The translations under genes and the position numbers were made by a program. The notes beneath the pieces are model-generated. The model had not been told where the DNA came from. It made no database searches and saw nothing but the letters and a program-made list of their open reading frames with translations. DNA of 64,000 nt from Bremerella sp. TYQ1 (GTDB taxonomy: Bacteria; Planctomycetota; Planctomycetia; Pirellulales; Pirellulaceae), in the NCBI RefSeq assembly GCF_020150455.1, contig NZ_CP083740.1, positions 5,663,001-5,727,000 of the forward strand. Reading direction: 5' to 3'. How positions within the stretch are numbered: the stretch's first letter is position 1; each line of letters opens with the position of its first letter. Below are positions 47,001-55,901 of the stretch, in pieces.

Positions 47001-47143
47001 CTTCCAGCGGTCCGCCGAAGAAAGCGAAAGCGATGGAAGAAAGCTCGCCCGACGACGATTCCTACACGTCGCGTTTGCTGAAAGCGAAGAAACAGGCCCG
47101 CAAACGCCCTGGCGGCAACTTGGACGACAGCGATTCCAGCTAG
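44048..47143 (+). CDS. VWA-domain membrane protein (about 1031 aa), Bat/CoxE-like cluster
   Basis: The start MFGVDVAF at 44048 is preferred to an in-frame TTG at 44009. Two N-terminal membrane helices (about 10-30 and 45-65) are followed by a VWA domain beginning VIYVLDQSES (MIDAS-type DxSxS) and containing VIVTDGNETYGD. A central part has an Ig-like stretch (about 210-300) and a glutamine-amidotransferase-like stretch (SVLLIEDWENPGDLDFLVARL, then CGLLMIGGPRSFGAGGWS). A second VWA-like region contains HMIVISDGDPSP. A C-terminal helix (HIWPILLVLCALVFFEDVF) and a Lys/Ser-rich cytoplasmic tail end it. First gene of a four-gene cluster. Confidence 0.85.
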   Translation: MFGVDVAFNKPWFLLLLAGLPLLWFFSFRSISGLGRVRRFFALGLRSLVYLLLVFCLAEMQLRHSSDRVTVIYVLDQSESIPREKRAAMVQYVVKDVVEHRNAARGDRAGVVVFGREAAIEVPPYDDNLPIQQGRLEAMMQVRTDATNLEGALKLAQASFSEDTAKRVVIVTDGNETYGDATNIARQLAENGIGIDVVPVALSSRAEVAVEKISLPSDIRKGQPVQVNVVLNNMTEATEDDDGKVTGKVVVVRKHGKREDVLIEQPMELEPGKKVLTFEHTIDQSDFYTYEARFVPDDRLDDSMPQNNLASAFAHVRGEGSVLLIEDWENPGDLDFLVARLKENNIEVEVMPSNGLFTSLAELQRFDCVILGDVPRASGGGAGDVSSFSDQQIEMLVRNTQQMGCGLLMIGGPRSFGAGGWSNTEIEKAMPVDFNIKDAKVVPVGALVMMMHASELAQGNYWQKVVAREALKALGPQDYCGLIHWSGRDQWMWGAPNGLIPVGPNRNQMLARLNRMTPGDMPQFDPAMKMSLAGFNALQNSGANVAIKHMIVISDGDPSPAAATTVKGYKDAGIKITTVAIGTHGPAGSAPLQQLASQTGGKYYAVTDPKALPRIYQREARRIAQPLIKDQPGMTPITYPHEVLEGIEGFPTFDGYVMTTVKENALVDVGMVAPVPAEHPENATIMATWTYGVGRAGVLTTDAGKRWANNWTAWEGYDKFFTQFVRYAMRPTDSRGNFTVASEVKDGQVRVVVTATDEKDEYLNFLKLSGTAVDPEMESKDFQLQQVASGRYVGEFAADKSGSYFLSILPGLGEAPIRTGANVPYSAEFRQQRLNSALVEGLAALKPQGGEAGQVIDGEFAIGRVEELLDVDTFRHTLPKAISSQHIWPILLVLCALVFFEDVFVRRVTIGTEWIGHSYKWVHARVFGVPEKEDEEDRMERLRIIKERATADYDERKASSRFEAGLDESGGTSAVDEELSAKMPTSSGPPKKAKAMEESSPDDDSYTSRLLKAKKQARKRPGGNLDDSDSS

Positions 47144-47269
47144 TTTGCCCGAGACGCCCCGAACGAAACAATTTGAGTTACGATAGATTTGGCCGCTCTG
47201 CCTGCCACCTGAGTTTTAACTACGACCCGAGTCACACCCCGAGAAACCACGCCGCAGCAAGGAAACCGC

Positions 47270-48298
47270 ATGAGTGTCGCTGAATCGATGCAGCAGCAAG
47301 CTGAGGAATTTCGCAGCCGTTACCTGGCCGTCAAAGAACAGATTCAAAAAGTCATCGTCGGGCATGAAGACATTGTCCATGGCGTCCTGACATGTCTGTT
47401 CGTCGGTGGTCACTGCTTGCTGGAAGGGGTACCAGGGCTGGGAAAGACGCTGCTGATTCGCACGCTGTCGCAAGCGTTGGACTTGAACTTCAGCCGTATC
47501 CAATACACGCCAGACTTGATGCCGGCCGACATTCTTGGCACAAACATGGTGATGGAAACTCCAGACGGTCGACGCGTGTTCGAGTTCCAGAAAGGCCCAA
47601 TCTTCACACAGATTTGCCTGGCGGACGAAATCAACCGAGCCACGCCCAAAACTCAATCGGCCATGCTCGAAACCATGCAGGAAGGTTGCGTAACCGTCGG
47701 GGGACATCGATACGAGCTTTCCAAACCGTTCTTCGTGCTCGCGACGCAAAACCCGATTGAACAGGAAGGAACGTACCCGCTGCCGGAAGCGCAGCTCGAC
47801 CGTTTCATGTTCAAGCTGGTCGTCGGTTATTCTTCCGCGGACGACTTAGGAACGATCATCGACCGAACCACCAAGGGGACCAGGGTGGAAGCGGAAAAGG
47901 TGATGGAAGGTTCCGAGATCATGAAGTGGCAACAAGTCATCCGCGAGGTGATTCTGGCCAAGCATGTACAGGACTACATTGTTCGGCTCACGCTTGCCAC
48001 ACATCCTGATGGCCCGCTGGCGTTGCCGATTACGAATCAATACCTGCGATGGGGTTCCAGCCCGCGTGGTGCACAAACGTTGGCTTTAACGGCGAAAGTT
48101 CGAGCCCTGTTAGATGGCCGTTACAACGTCAGCTACGAAGACGTTCGCCGCGTTTACTTGCCGGCCATGCGGCATCGTGTGATCTTGAACTTCGAGGCCC
48201 AAGCGGAAGGGCTCGATACCGATCATGTCTTGCTGGAACTGCTGGAGAAAGTACCAGAAAAAGCGGACGACACCGTGTTGGCTACCGTCGCCAAGTAA
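47270..48298 (+). CDS. moxR: MoxR-family AAA+ ATPase
   Basis: 342 residues. AAA+ core: Walker A GVPGLGKTLLIRTL, Walker B ICLADEINRATPKTQSAMLE, sensor 1 VLATQNPIEQEGTYPLPEAQLDRFMF. This is the classical MoxR pattern. MoxR ATPases act as chaperones that load metals or remodel VWA-protein partners. AAGGA 5 nt before the ATG supports the start. Gap of 126 nt to the upstream VWA gene, 66 nt to the DUF58 gene. Confidence 0.95.
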   Translation: MSVAESMQQQAEEFRSRYLAVKEQIQKVIVGHEDIVHGVLTCLFVGGHCLLEGVPGLGKTLLIRTLSQALDLNFSRIQYTPDLMPADILGTNMVMETPDGRRVFEFQKGPIFTQICLADEINRATPKTQSAMLETMQEGCVTVGGHRYELSKPFFVLATQNPIEQEGTYPLPEAQLDRFMFKLVVGYSSADDLGTIIDRTTKGTRVEAEKVMEGSEIMKWQQVIREVILAKHVQDYIVRLTLATHPDGPLALPITNQYLRWGSSPRGAQTLALTAKVRALLDGRYNVSYEDVRRVYLPAMRHRVILNFEAQAEGLDTDHVLLELLEKVPEKADDTVLATVAK

Positions 48299-48364
48299 GC
48301 AGATCCGCACGCCGCGAAGCAACCGGCTCGGTCGAACTCAATCTCTGTTAGGCACCCACGTTTG

Positions 48365-49267
48365 ATGGCGAAGACGAATATCGTTTCCGATCTCCTCTCC
48401 CCGGAACTGTTGGCCCAGCTCGAACGCATGGAGCTGGTCAGCCGCAAGGTTTTCCGTGGGCGAATGAAAGGGGAACGTCGCAGTAAACGAAAAGGGACGA
48501 GCGTCGAGTTCGCCGACTTCCGGCCGTATGTGGCGGGGGACGATCTTCGGTTCATCGACTGGAACATGTACGCGCGACTCGATCGGCTGTTTCTGAAGAT
48601 GTTCCTGGAAGAAGAGGACCTGCATTTTTACACGCTGATCGATGCGAGCACATCGATGGACTTTGGTTCGCCGAGCAAGCTAACGTACGCCAAACAGTTG
48701 GCGGCCGCCTTGGGATTCGTCGGGCTATGTCGTACTGATCGCGTCCGTATCGAAACGCTTGGCACGCCGATGCGACGCCCCGGCCCGATATTGCGAGGGC
48801 GGCAAAGCGTGTGGCGTATGCTCGACTATTTGAATGGTATCGAGCCCGGCGAGAACGTCTCGCTTCTGGAAGGAGCGAAGAATTTCTGCCTGCGTAACAG
48901 CGGTAAAGGGATCTTGGTACTTGTGACCGACTTGATGGACAAGAGCGGCTTTGAGCCGGCGCTGCGATTTCTTTCCACGCAGCAGATGGACGTTTACGTG
49001 ATTCAGACGCTGGCTCCTGTCGAGCTGAATCCGGCTGAGCAAATTAAGGGAGACCTCAAGCTGGTCGACTGCGAAGATGGCGACATTGCCGAGATCACCG
49101 TGAGTCGCCCTCTGCTGGATCGCTATAAGAAAACGCTCGACTCGTTCGTGGACGGGGCACGAACTTTCTGTGCCAAGCGAGGCATGGCTTACATGCTGGC
49201 CAACACCGATGTTCCTGTCAGCCATCTGGTTTCCAATTACATGCGACAACGGGGGCTACTGCGATGA
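48365..49267 (+). CDS. DUF58-domain protein
   Basis: About 300 residues from the ATG at 48365 (a TTG one codon upstream is less likely). The DUF58 signature is complete: RGERRSKRKGTSVEFADFRPYVAGDDLRFIDWNMYARLDRLFLKMFLEEED, followed by a VWA-like core (LIDASTSMDFGSPSKLTYAKQLAAAL, with the DxSxS MIDAS motif). No membrane segment. It is next to MoxR, its usual partner. Its stop overlaps the BatA/VWA gene start (ATGA), so they are coupled. Confidence 0.93.
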   Translation: MAKTNIVSDLLSPELLAQLERMELVSRKVFRGRMKGERRSKRKGTSVEFADFRPYVAGDDLRFIDWNMYARLDRLFLKMFLEEEDLHFYTLIDASTSMDFGSPSKLTYAKQLAAALGFVGLCRTDRVRIETLGTPMRRPGPILRGRQSVWRMLDYLNGIEPGENVSLLEGAKNFCLRNSGKGILVLVTDLMDKSGFEPALRFLSTQQMDVYVIQTLAPVELNPAEQIKGDLKLVDCEDGDIAEITVSRPLLDRYKKTLDSFVDGARTFCAKRGMAYMLANTDVPVSHLVSNYMRQRGLLR

Positions 49268-51246
49268 GTTGGTTCATCAACACGCTTGGCCCTGTCGGTT
49301 GGACTTTGTTGGCAATTGTTCCTCCGGCAATTATCGCGTTGTACTTTCTGAAGCTACGTCGTCAGCCGCTGGAAGTGCCGAGCACATTCCTGTGGAGCCG
49401 GACGATTGAAGATTTGCATGTGAACAGCCTTTGGCAGAAGATGCGGCAGAGCTTGCTGTTATTTCTGCAGTTGCTGTTCATCTTGCTGTTGATTTTTGCC
49501 GTGCTGCGGCCAGGCATGGATGGCGAACAAAAGCTGCTCGGAGATCGGTTCGTTTTTCTGATCGACAACTCGGCGAGCATGGGGGCAAAGGATGAAGAGT
49601 CAGATCGCTCTCGTCTCGACGAAGCGAAACGTCGCGTTCGTGAAATGATTGATCAGATGGACAGTGGCGACGTCGGGATGATCGTCACGTTCTCGGATCG
49701 TGCCAGTGTCGCACAGCAGTTTACCGACAATCAACGAGTTCTGGCCGCCAAAGTCGATGCGATTCAGCCGACCGAGCGGACCACTAACATCATGGAAGCC
49801 CTTCGCGTCGCGTCCGGCCTGGCCAATCCTGGGCAGTCGGCGTTTGAGGAAGGGGACATACAAGTCGCCGATGCCAAGCCAGCGACTGCTTACATCTTGA
49901 GTGATGGGCGATTCCAAACGATTACCGACTTTTCGTTTGGAAACCTGCAACCGGTGTATATTCCGCTGGGTGACGAGTTTTCTTCCAACGTGGGTATTTT
50001 GGCGTTCAGCACGCAGCGAAATCCAGAAAAGGACGACGAACTGCAAGTCTTTTGCCGCATCGCCCGGTTCGGCCCAGAACCAACCGAAGTCACCGCAAAT
50101 CTTTACTTCAATAACGAACTGCTGGATGCCACGCGAATTGTTCTCGACAACGAAGATGGTACCGGCGGGGCTCAATTTGACCTTGGCAGTCTCGACGTTG
50201 GGAAGCTTCGGCTAGAGATCGAGCATGAAGATGTCTTCCCTGCTGACAATGTCGCGTATGCCGCGATCAATCCACCGGAGCGGGCCCAGGTGCTTGTCAT
50301 CAGCGAAGGAAACAACTATCTGAAGTTTGCCCTCGCGACCGATCAGATTCGGCGCATTGCCGACGTGACTTTGGTGGCCCCGGCCTACATGACGGGGGAA
50401 GATTACGTAAAGGAAGCGGCCAGCGGGCGATACGACGTAATCGTATACGACGACTGTGTCCCGGAAACGATGCCGGAATCGAATACGGTTTTCTTCGGAC
50501 AGAAGCCGCCGGTAGATGGCTGGGAGTTTGAAGAGGGGCAAGTCCTTCCGCAGATCATCGACGTCGCGCAAAGTCATCCGATCATGAACTTCGTGAACCT
50601 CGGAAATGTATCGATCTATAAAGCTTCGCCTCTCAAGTCGCCGCCAGGTAGCACGGTTTTGATCGAGTCGGATCATGGGGCATTGATGTCGATCGCCCCA
50701 CGGAAGAGCTTTGAAGACGCTGTGCTGGGGTTTGCCTTTTTGACGTCGGAAGAGGATAAAACGTTTTTCAACACCGAATGGACGAAGCGACTCAGCTTCC
50801 CCGTCTTTGTCAAAAACCTGGTCGAGTACCTCGGCGATGTTCGGCAAGGGCAGGGGGAGTTCAGCATCCGACCAGGCGAGAACTACGCGTTTCGATCTAG
50901 TGGTTTCGCGAAAGAGGTTCACATCAAGCCACCCTCAGGACGAACTCGAACGATCGCTCCAACCGCCGACAATTTGTTCAGCTTCGGCGAGACCGATCAG
51001 CTGGGTACTTATGAAGTACGTGAAGGGGACGCCAAGGACGTTTCGCGGTACTTCTCGGTAAATATCTTTGACGCTCAAGAGAGCGAGATTCAGCCGAAGA
51101 TGGAAGTGGAAACCCAGTGGGAGACAATCGACGGGCAAGCGGCCTGGCTGCCGATGCGAAGCGAGTATTGGAAATGGCTCGTCGTGTTGGCCCTAATCGT
51201 GCTGCTGGTTGAGTGGTACATCTACAACCGCCGCGTATACGTTTAG
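49264..51246 (+). CDS. BatA/VWA-domain membrane protein
   Basis: 660 residues. The N-terminal BatA domain has two helices (GPVGWTLLAIVPPAIIALYFL and LLLFLQLLFILLLIFAVLRP) flanking the LRRQPLEVPSTFLW motif. VWA domain: FVFLIDNSASMGAKDE (MIDAS), TFSDRASVAQQ, AYILSDGRF. Then a CARDB/beta-rich part and a C-terminal helix (WLVVLALIVLLVEWYIYNRRV). In other bacteria Bat proteins are linked to aerotolerance and envelope stress. It is the last gene of the cluster; it ends 9 nt from the convergent phosphoesterase gene. Confidence 0.9.
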   Translation: MSWFINTLGPVGWTLLAIVPPAIIALYFLKLRRQPLEVPSTFLWSRTIEDLHVNSLWQKMRQSLLLFLQLLFILLLIFAVLRPGMDGEQKLLGDRFVFLIDNSASMGAKDEESDRSRLDEAKRRVREMIDQMDSGDVGMIVTFSDRASVAQQFTDNQRVLAAKVDAIQPTERTTNIMEALRVASGLANPGQSAFEEGDIQVADAKPATAYILSDGRFQTITDFSFGNLQPVYIPLGDEFSSNVGILAFSTQRNPEKDDELQVFCRIARFGPEPTEVTANLYFNNELLDATRIVLDNEDGTGGAQFDLGSLDVGKLRLEIEHEDVFPADNVAYAAINPPERAQVLVISEGNNYLKFALATDQIRRIADVTLVAPAYMTGEDYVKEAASGRYDVIVYDDCVPETMPESNTVFFGQKPPVDGWEFEEGQVLPQIIDVAQSHPIMNFVNLGNVSIYKASPLKSPPGSTVLIESDHGALMSIAPRKSFEDAVLGFAFLTSEEDKTFFNTEWTKRLSFPVFVKNLVEYLGDVRQGQGEFSIRPGENYAFRSSGFAKEVHIKPPSGRTRTIAPTADNLFSFGETDQLGTYEVREGDAKDVSRYFSVNIFDAQESEIQPKMEVETQWETIDGQAAWLPMRSEYWKWLVVLALIVLLVEWYIYNRRVYV

Positions 51247-51255
51247 CGATTTCCT

Positions 51256-52446
51256 TTAATCGCCTTGGCGAAGAACGATCTGAGTGATCTCTGGGGGGCA
51301 GTTCCAACGTAAAGGATTGGTACCGCTGACACCGCGGCTGACATGCATCAATGTTGGGCTGCTGTAGAACATTCCGCCAGCATAACGCGTTCCGTAATAA
51401 CTGGGGCTGACGATCGCTCCCAGCCCTGGCACACGAATCTGCCCACCATGATTGTGGCCTGCGAGCATTAAATCGAAGTCTCGTTCGATTGCCCAAGGGA
51501 ATTGATCCGGCGTGTGAGCCACGAGCAGTTTGAATGGCGTTTGCTCGAACTGCGAAAGATCGAGGGTGTTCATGTCGGCGGCTGGTTCCAGCCAGGGAAG
51601 CTCGTTGCCTGCCAGGACGACAGGGTAATCGCGAATCATCAGCGACATATGCCGACCACCAAGATCGATAAATCCTTCATCGACTAAAACCTTTCGGCAT
51701 TGATCGACCGCCAACGTTCTTAGTTCGTGATTGCCAAGCACAAAATAGACGCCGCAATCGGCGGAAAGCTGGGCAAGTGTTCGTGCCCATGGGAAACACT
51801 TTTCACGATCGAAAATGTCGCCAGCGATTACGATCATCTGGCTTTGCAGGTCATTGGCCTGGTCGATCACTTTGCGGTAGTACTCTTCCGTCATGTGACC
51901 TTTTAAGTGGAGGTCGGAAAGGTGAGTGATCGTGAAGCCATCGAGCTCTTGCGGCAACCGTGGCAGGAAAACCTCTTTGCGGTCGACTTCCAGACGGAGG
52001 ATCTCGTTCGCCGGAATCATGCTGGCGATCTGAATACTTGTCGACGAAAGGAGCTTCGGCGCAAGATCGGAAAAGTCGAACGAAGCGAGCAGTCGTTCGT
52101 TGTAATACTGCGAGGCAATTTGCGCGTCCCGAAGATAGAGCAGCCATAACAGCGTAGCTACGATGAACGCAATAACACTCAGCGTTCCATACGCGTACCA
52201 AACGTAATACAGCGTTGAATACTCGACAACTTCCTCCGGCGAAGCCGCGGTGGCGAGCGGCTGTTGCATCCACCACAGCACAAAAAGAGTAGGAATCAGG
52301 ACCGACATCACGTAGCACGTATATTCGGCCGTATCGATCAGTGACTGCTTATAGGGCCGACTGTGGAAAAAACAGTGCAGACGCGTCCAAATTGCCAGGT
52401 GCCCGATGCCTGCGATCAGCATCAGAACCGCCATCAATACATACAT
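51256..52446 (-). CDS. Membrane-anchored metallophosphoesterase (YkuE-like)
   Basis: About 396 residues from MYVLMAVLMLIAGIGHLAIW at 52446. About four N-terminal helices (to about 125), then the calcineurin-like core: HLSDLHLKG (DxH), IAGDIFDRE (GDxxD), VLGNHELR (GNHE), VAHTPDQFP (H), LAGHNHGGQ (GHxH). All metal ligands are present. Relatives hydrolyse UDP-diacylglucosamine or other phosphodiesters at the membrane; the substrate is not known here. Convergent with the BatA gene. Confidence 0.9.
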   Translation of the reverse strand: MYVLMAVLMLIAGIGHLAIWTRLHCFFHSRPYKQSLIDTAEYTCYVMSVLIPTLFVLWWMQQPLATAASPEEVVEYSTLYYVWYAYGTLSVIAFIVATLLWLLYLRDAQIASQYYNERLLASFDFSDLAPKLLSSTSIQIASMIPANEILRLEVDRKEVFLPRLPQELDGFTITHLSDLHLKGHMTEEYYRKVIDQANDLQSQMIVIAGDIFDREKCFPWARTLAQLSADCGVYFVLGNHELRTLAVDQCRKVLVDEGFIDLGGRHMSLMIRDYPVVLAGNELPWLEPAADMNTLDLSQFEQTPFKLLVAHTPDQFPWAIERDFDLMLAGHNHGGQIRVPGLGAIVSPSYYGTRYAGGMFYSSPTLMHVSRGVSGTNPLRWNCPPEITQIVLRQGD

Positions 52447-52590
52447 GGGTTGTCGAATTCTACGAGGAAAAGGCGGAGAATCGCCTTCAGAATAGGGAGG
52501 TTGGCGCGGAAACGCTAGAGCGCATCGGCCATCCAATGTGTGAAGTCTACATTACGAGACTCTTGCAGGAGGATCGGACTTCGCCGATGG

Positions 52591-54315
52591 TTACGGCGAC
52601 GGTGTCCCAGCGAAGGCGGTCATGACACGTTCGACGGTTTCAACCAGTTGGTCGAGACGGAACGGTTTGTAGAGAACCGCGTTAGGAAGAAGCCCAGCCT
52701 GACGTGCTTTAACAATCGAATGGCCAGGATCGTAGCCAAATCCAGTCATCAGCACCATGGGCACGGGGGTGATAATGCCACCCAGTTTCACCATCAGTTG
52801 ATGGCCAGACATATCGGGCAGATGGACATCGCTGATGATGACGTCGTATCCGGTTGAATGCAGACCGGCGCGGACCATACAAAGTGCTTCGGCACCGTCG
52901 TGGGCCGTTTCGACATCGCAGCCGTAGCGATCCAGCAGAGCGTGGGCTGCACTGCGGACTGATTCGTCCGCGTCTGCCACGAGCACGCGAGCCGCTTTAA
53001 GCAGCGGGCGCTGTTCTTGTTTTGCCGATGCAGGAACGGCCTTAGCAGGCGTCATCTTTTCGCCGACGCGCTGGATCACGCGTTTGATATCGCGGCTGTT
53101 TTGAATGATGTTCTTCAGACGCTCGACCACTTCTTCGTCGTGGCCGATGTAACGCTGCATGACGTTGACGGCGTCGTTCAAAATTTCATCAATCGGCAAC
53201 GCGACGGCACTGTGAATTGCTTCGACACTAGCTTGAGCCGTATTGGCTTGCTGAGCGACGAGCAGTTCCAGCGTGTTCAATGCGACGGCCAAGTCGCGAC
53301 AGAAGATCTCGAGAAACTGGAGATCACTGTTGGTGAACGCTCGAGGCTCGGGGCTTTCGACGTTGAACGAACCGATGACTTGATCGTGCAGCAGCAGCGG
53401 AACGGTCAGCGAGCTTTTCGCCCCTTTGAGGGCTTCGAGGTAGAGCGGGTCTTTGCTGGTGTCTTCGCAAAGATAGCTTTTCCCGGTCGATGCGACGAAC
53501 CCAGTCACGCCATTGTTCGTGCTTTGAGCGTACAGTTCTCGCTCGGCCGCTTCCTTGTCGATGCCGACAGAAAGCAGCGGCACGAGTTCGCCAGTCCGCT
53601 GATCAAGCAGGCGAATCTCGATGACGTCGAAGCTGAGCAAGTCCTTCGTGTAGTGCAGGATGTTGCTCTTCAACAGTTCGATCCGCTCGGAAACCTCCAT
53701 GTTGAAGATTTCTTCCGTGGTCAGATCGGCAAGTTCCATCCCCGCACGATGAATCGCGTCGAGCTTTTGCCGCTGAATGACTTCATCGGTAACGTCGCGG
53801 ACGGTAACGATGAGGTTATTCGGTGGACTGTTAGGAACGAGAACAGGCGCCGCATGCACATGGAAGTAACGATTGTCTTCCGTCCGCAGTGTTGATCCGC
53901 TGGCTTGCCCTGTCGACATGGCCGTATGGAACGGACAGTAGTCAGGGCCAAGGATCTCAGGGCTGTTGAGTGCCGCGTAGAAGTTTTGACCGACCAGATC
54001 GACACGATCAGTCCAGCGTTCAAGACAAGAGTTCACCCAGACGATGGTGTTATCGCGATCAAGCATCGCCACGCCGTCAGGCATGCCATCAAGGATGTGC
54101 TCGTTCTCCAGCAGATTGCTGATGCGGTTGGCGACTTCCTGGTGCGAAGTCGTAATGAACAAGCCGCTGTAAGGATCGTTTCGAAGTTTGGCAATAACGC
54201 GAAGTGGATTGTTCACTTCCGTCACTTCAAAATCCTGGCGAAGCTCTTCAACGACTTGGCCGTCATTGTTGCTATCGCACAGACACAGGATTTTGGGCTT
54301 ATCCGCCAACCCCAA
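52591..54315 (-). CDS. Signalling protein: degenerate receiver, PAS, GAF, receiver
   Basis: 574 residues, TTG start at 54315 with GAGGAG just upstream. Residues 1-65 look like a receiver fold without its phospho-acceptor (GLFITTSHQ where D is expected). PAS (about 72-185) has DGMPDGVAMLDRDNTIVWVNSCLERW. GAF (about 210-365) has LLSFDVIEIRLLDQRTGELVPLL...FTNSDLQFLEIFCRDLAVAL. A helical link (about 375-430) could be a DHp remnant (AIHSAVALPIDEIL), but no HATPase domain follows. The C-terminal receiver (about 455-565) is complete: VLVADADES, IISDVHLPDMSG, MTGFG, LYKPF. Output is by partner proteins, not by DNA binding. Confidence 0.85.
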   Translation of the reverse strand: MGLADKPKILCLCDSNNDGQVVEELRQDFEVTEVNNPLRVIAKLRNDPYSGLFITTSHQEVANRISNLLENEHILDGMPDGVAMLDRDNTIVWVNSCLERWTDRVDLVGQNFYAALNSPEILGPDYCPFHTAMSTGQASGSTLRTEDNRYFHVHAAPVLVPNSPPNNLIVTVRDVTDEVIQRQKLDAIHRAGMELADLTTEEIFNMEVSERIELLKSNILHYTKDLLSFDVIEIRLLDQRTGELVPLLSVGIDKEAAERELYAQSTNNGVTGFVASTGKSYLCEDTSKDPLYLEALKGAKSSLTVPLLLHDQVIGSFNVESPEPRAFTNSDLQFLEIFCRDLAVALNTLELLVAQQANTAQASVEAIHSAVALPIDEILNDAVNVMQRYIGHDEEVVERLKNIIQNSRDIKRVIQRVGEKMTPAKAVPASAKQEQRPLLKAARVLVADADESVRSAAHALLDRYGCDVETAHDGAEALCMVRAGLHSTGYDVIISDVHLPDMSGHQLMVKLGGIITPVPMVLMTGFGYDPGHSIVKARQAGLLPNAVLYKPFRLDQLVETVERVMTAFAGTPSP

Positions 54316-54708
54316 TACTCCTCACAAATATGATTTCGCGGTTTTCGGACCTGCGTGAATTATACGTTCAAGTTTCGTTTGTACAATTCTCGGCCCGTCT
54401 AGTACGGATTCGGCGTTCTAATGGTTAGAAATTAGCCAACACGTAAAGTTTGCCGAAATTCGCCCGTCCGCGACGTTATTCATAATGCTTATTCCGAAAC
54501 TAGGAAAACCCAATCTTGAAATAAATCAGGCTGCCTCATCGAAATTTCATGCATGCATTGGGAGAAACTCTCCCAGGCTTCTCATTGTTACCATTATCTA
54601 TCGTAATGGAAGCATCATCCCCCAAAAACTGGCAAAATCCAGGGTGAAAGTGGTTCATCACGAACATACTTTCCGACCTGCCCAGTTAGGTGGGAGGGGG
54701 CGTCGGTA
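54316..54708. other. Intergenic region
   Basis: No open frame and no tRNA. A 7-bp hairpin (TGGGAGA-AAC-TCTCCCA, 54559-54575) is present, without a T-run. AT content is higher than in the neighbouring genes. It should carry the promoter of the 54315 gene. Confidence 0.4.
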
Positions 54709-55758
54709 TCAACGCGACGCCGTGGACGCATGATTGGACGCATCCAGCGAAAGAGAAATTCCCGATTCCGCAAACTGCGGATTCCAGGCTTGAAGAAGCT
54801 TGAGGCCGATAAAGCCCCCTAGATGCTCGTCGGAAGGTTCGAGAACGACGACTTGCACGTTTTGCAGTGCGATCGAGCCTAAACGAAGTTGCGGTAACTC
54901 GCCAATTCTTGCTTTGGTTTTGTGCCCGCCTGGAAGGGTTACTTCTTCCAGGCTTCCCAGTTTACGCAGTCCGACGGAATAGGCCATGTTCGACGTCAAA
55001 ACGAGTCGGCTATCTTTGCCGCAGAGCGTCACGACGGCGGGAAACTGGTCACCTAGCACGACACCGACACGTTTTTGCGTTCCCTGGAGAAACATTGGGA
55101 TGCTATCCAGGCAGAGCGAATTGGACGCTTTGCGGATCGTTTGATCGACTTGTTCGTTTCGGTGGAGAGGGCCGATCGCTACATCATCTTGATTAGTGAC
55201 CCAATCGGTTACCTTCGGAGGAAGCTGTTCATATCGCTTTTGGATTTTTCCATGGCGACGCTCGACACTCGCGGAAAGGATCGCTGCTTGCTGATGCATT
55301 AATGTCAACGATTCCAGCATGGCTCGCATATGTGGCTGTGCACCAAGTCGATCTGGGGCAACACCATCTCGAAGTTCACGTGTCGCTTGTTTGAGGAGAT
55401 CGATCTGCTTTTGGACCTTCTTTTCTTCCTCAGTTCCAACTGCCGTACGACGCATAGCTTTGGCGATTTGATCGATCAGTTTTGAAGCGGCTTGCTGCTT
55501 TTGCCATCGCTGGGCATTGTCGGCAACAGCCAACTCGATTTGGCGGCGCAGGGGGACCGTTCGACGAGCGATTTCTTCCAACGCATCGAGATCTCGCTTG
55601 AGGGCAATTTCCTCGGGCAGAATCCACTTCGAGCCATACTTCTCGAATCCGATCTCTTGCAAAGGATTCGAAGTATCGGCGGCCATACCCAATGCTGGAA
55701 TCAAAATGACTCCACACAGGGTCAGCAGAACCAGACGACGCGCGATCGATCGCTCCAT
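54709..55758 (-). CDS. Exported protein with helical region and degenerate retropepsin-like domain
   Basis: About 349 residues from MERSIARRLVLLTL at 55758, which gives a signal peptide ending GMAAD (about 25). Residues about 45-190 form long charged helices (coiled-coil-like, LKRDLDALEEIARRTVPLRRQIE). The C-terminal 120 residues (about 225-345) read like an aspartyl protease: GVVLGDQFPAVVTL, then LTSNMAYSVGLRKLGSLEEVTLPGGHKTKARIGELPQLRLGSIALQNVQVVVL and FIGLKLLQAW. The DTG(A/S) catalytic triad is replaced by LTSN, so it would be inactive. The retropepsin reading is tentative. Function probably binding. Confidence 0.65.
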   Translation of the reverse strand: MERSIARRLVLLTLCGVILIPALGMAADTSNPLQEIGFEKYGSKWILPEEIALKRDLDALEEIARRTVPLRRQIELAVADNAQRWQKQQAASKLIDQIAKAMRRTAVGTEEEKKVQKQIDLLKQATRELRDGVAPDRLGAQPHMRAMLESLTLMHQQAAILSASVERRHGKIQKRYEQLPPKVTDWVTNQDDVAIGPLHRNEQVDQTIRKASNSLCLDSIPMFLQGTQKRVGVVLGDQFPAVVTLCGKDSRLVLTSNMAYSVGLRKLGSLEEVTLPGGHKTKARIGELPQLRLGSIALQNVQVVVLEPSDEHLGGFIGLKLLQAWNPQFAESGISLSLDASNHASTASR

Positions 55759-55901
55759 GAGAACCACGAGCAAGGGATGAGGTGGAAAAGGAATCGGGGG
55801 AGATATTCCTTGGAACTCCCCCGCAAGCCCTCCAGTTTGCAAACTATCGCGAAATCTTGCAAACGAATCGTGGAAAAAGAATAGGCAGTGGCGGCCTGAA
55901 T

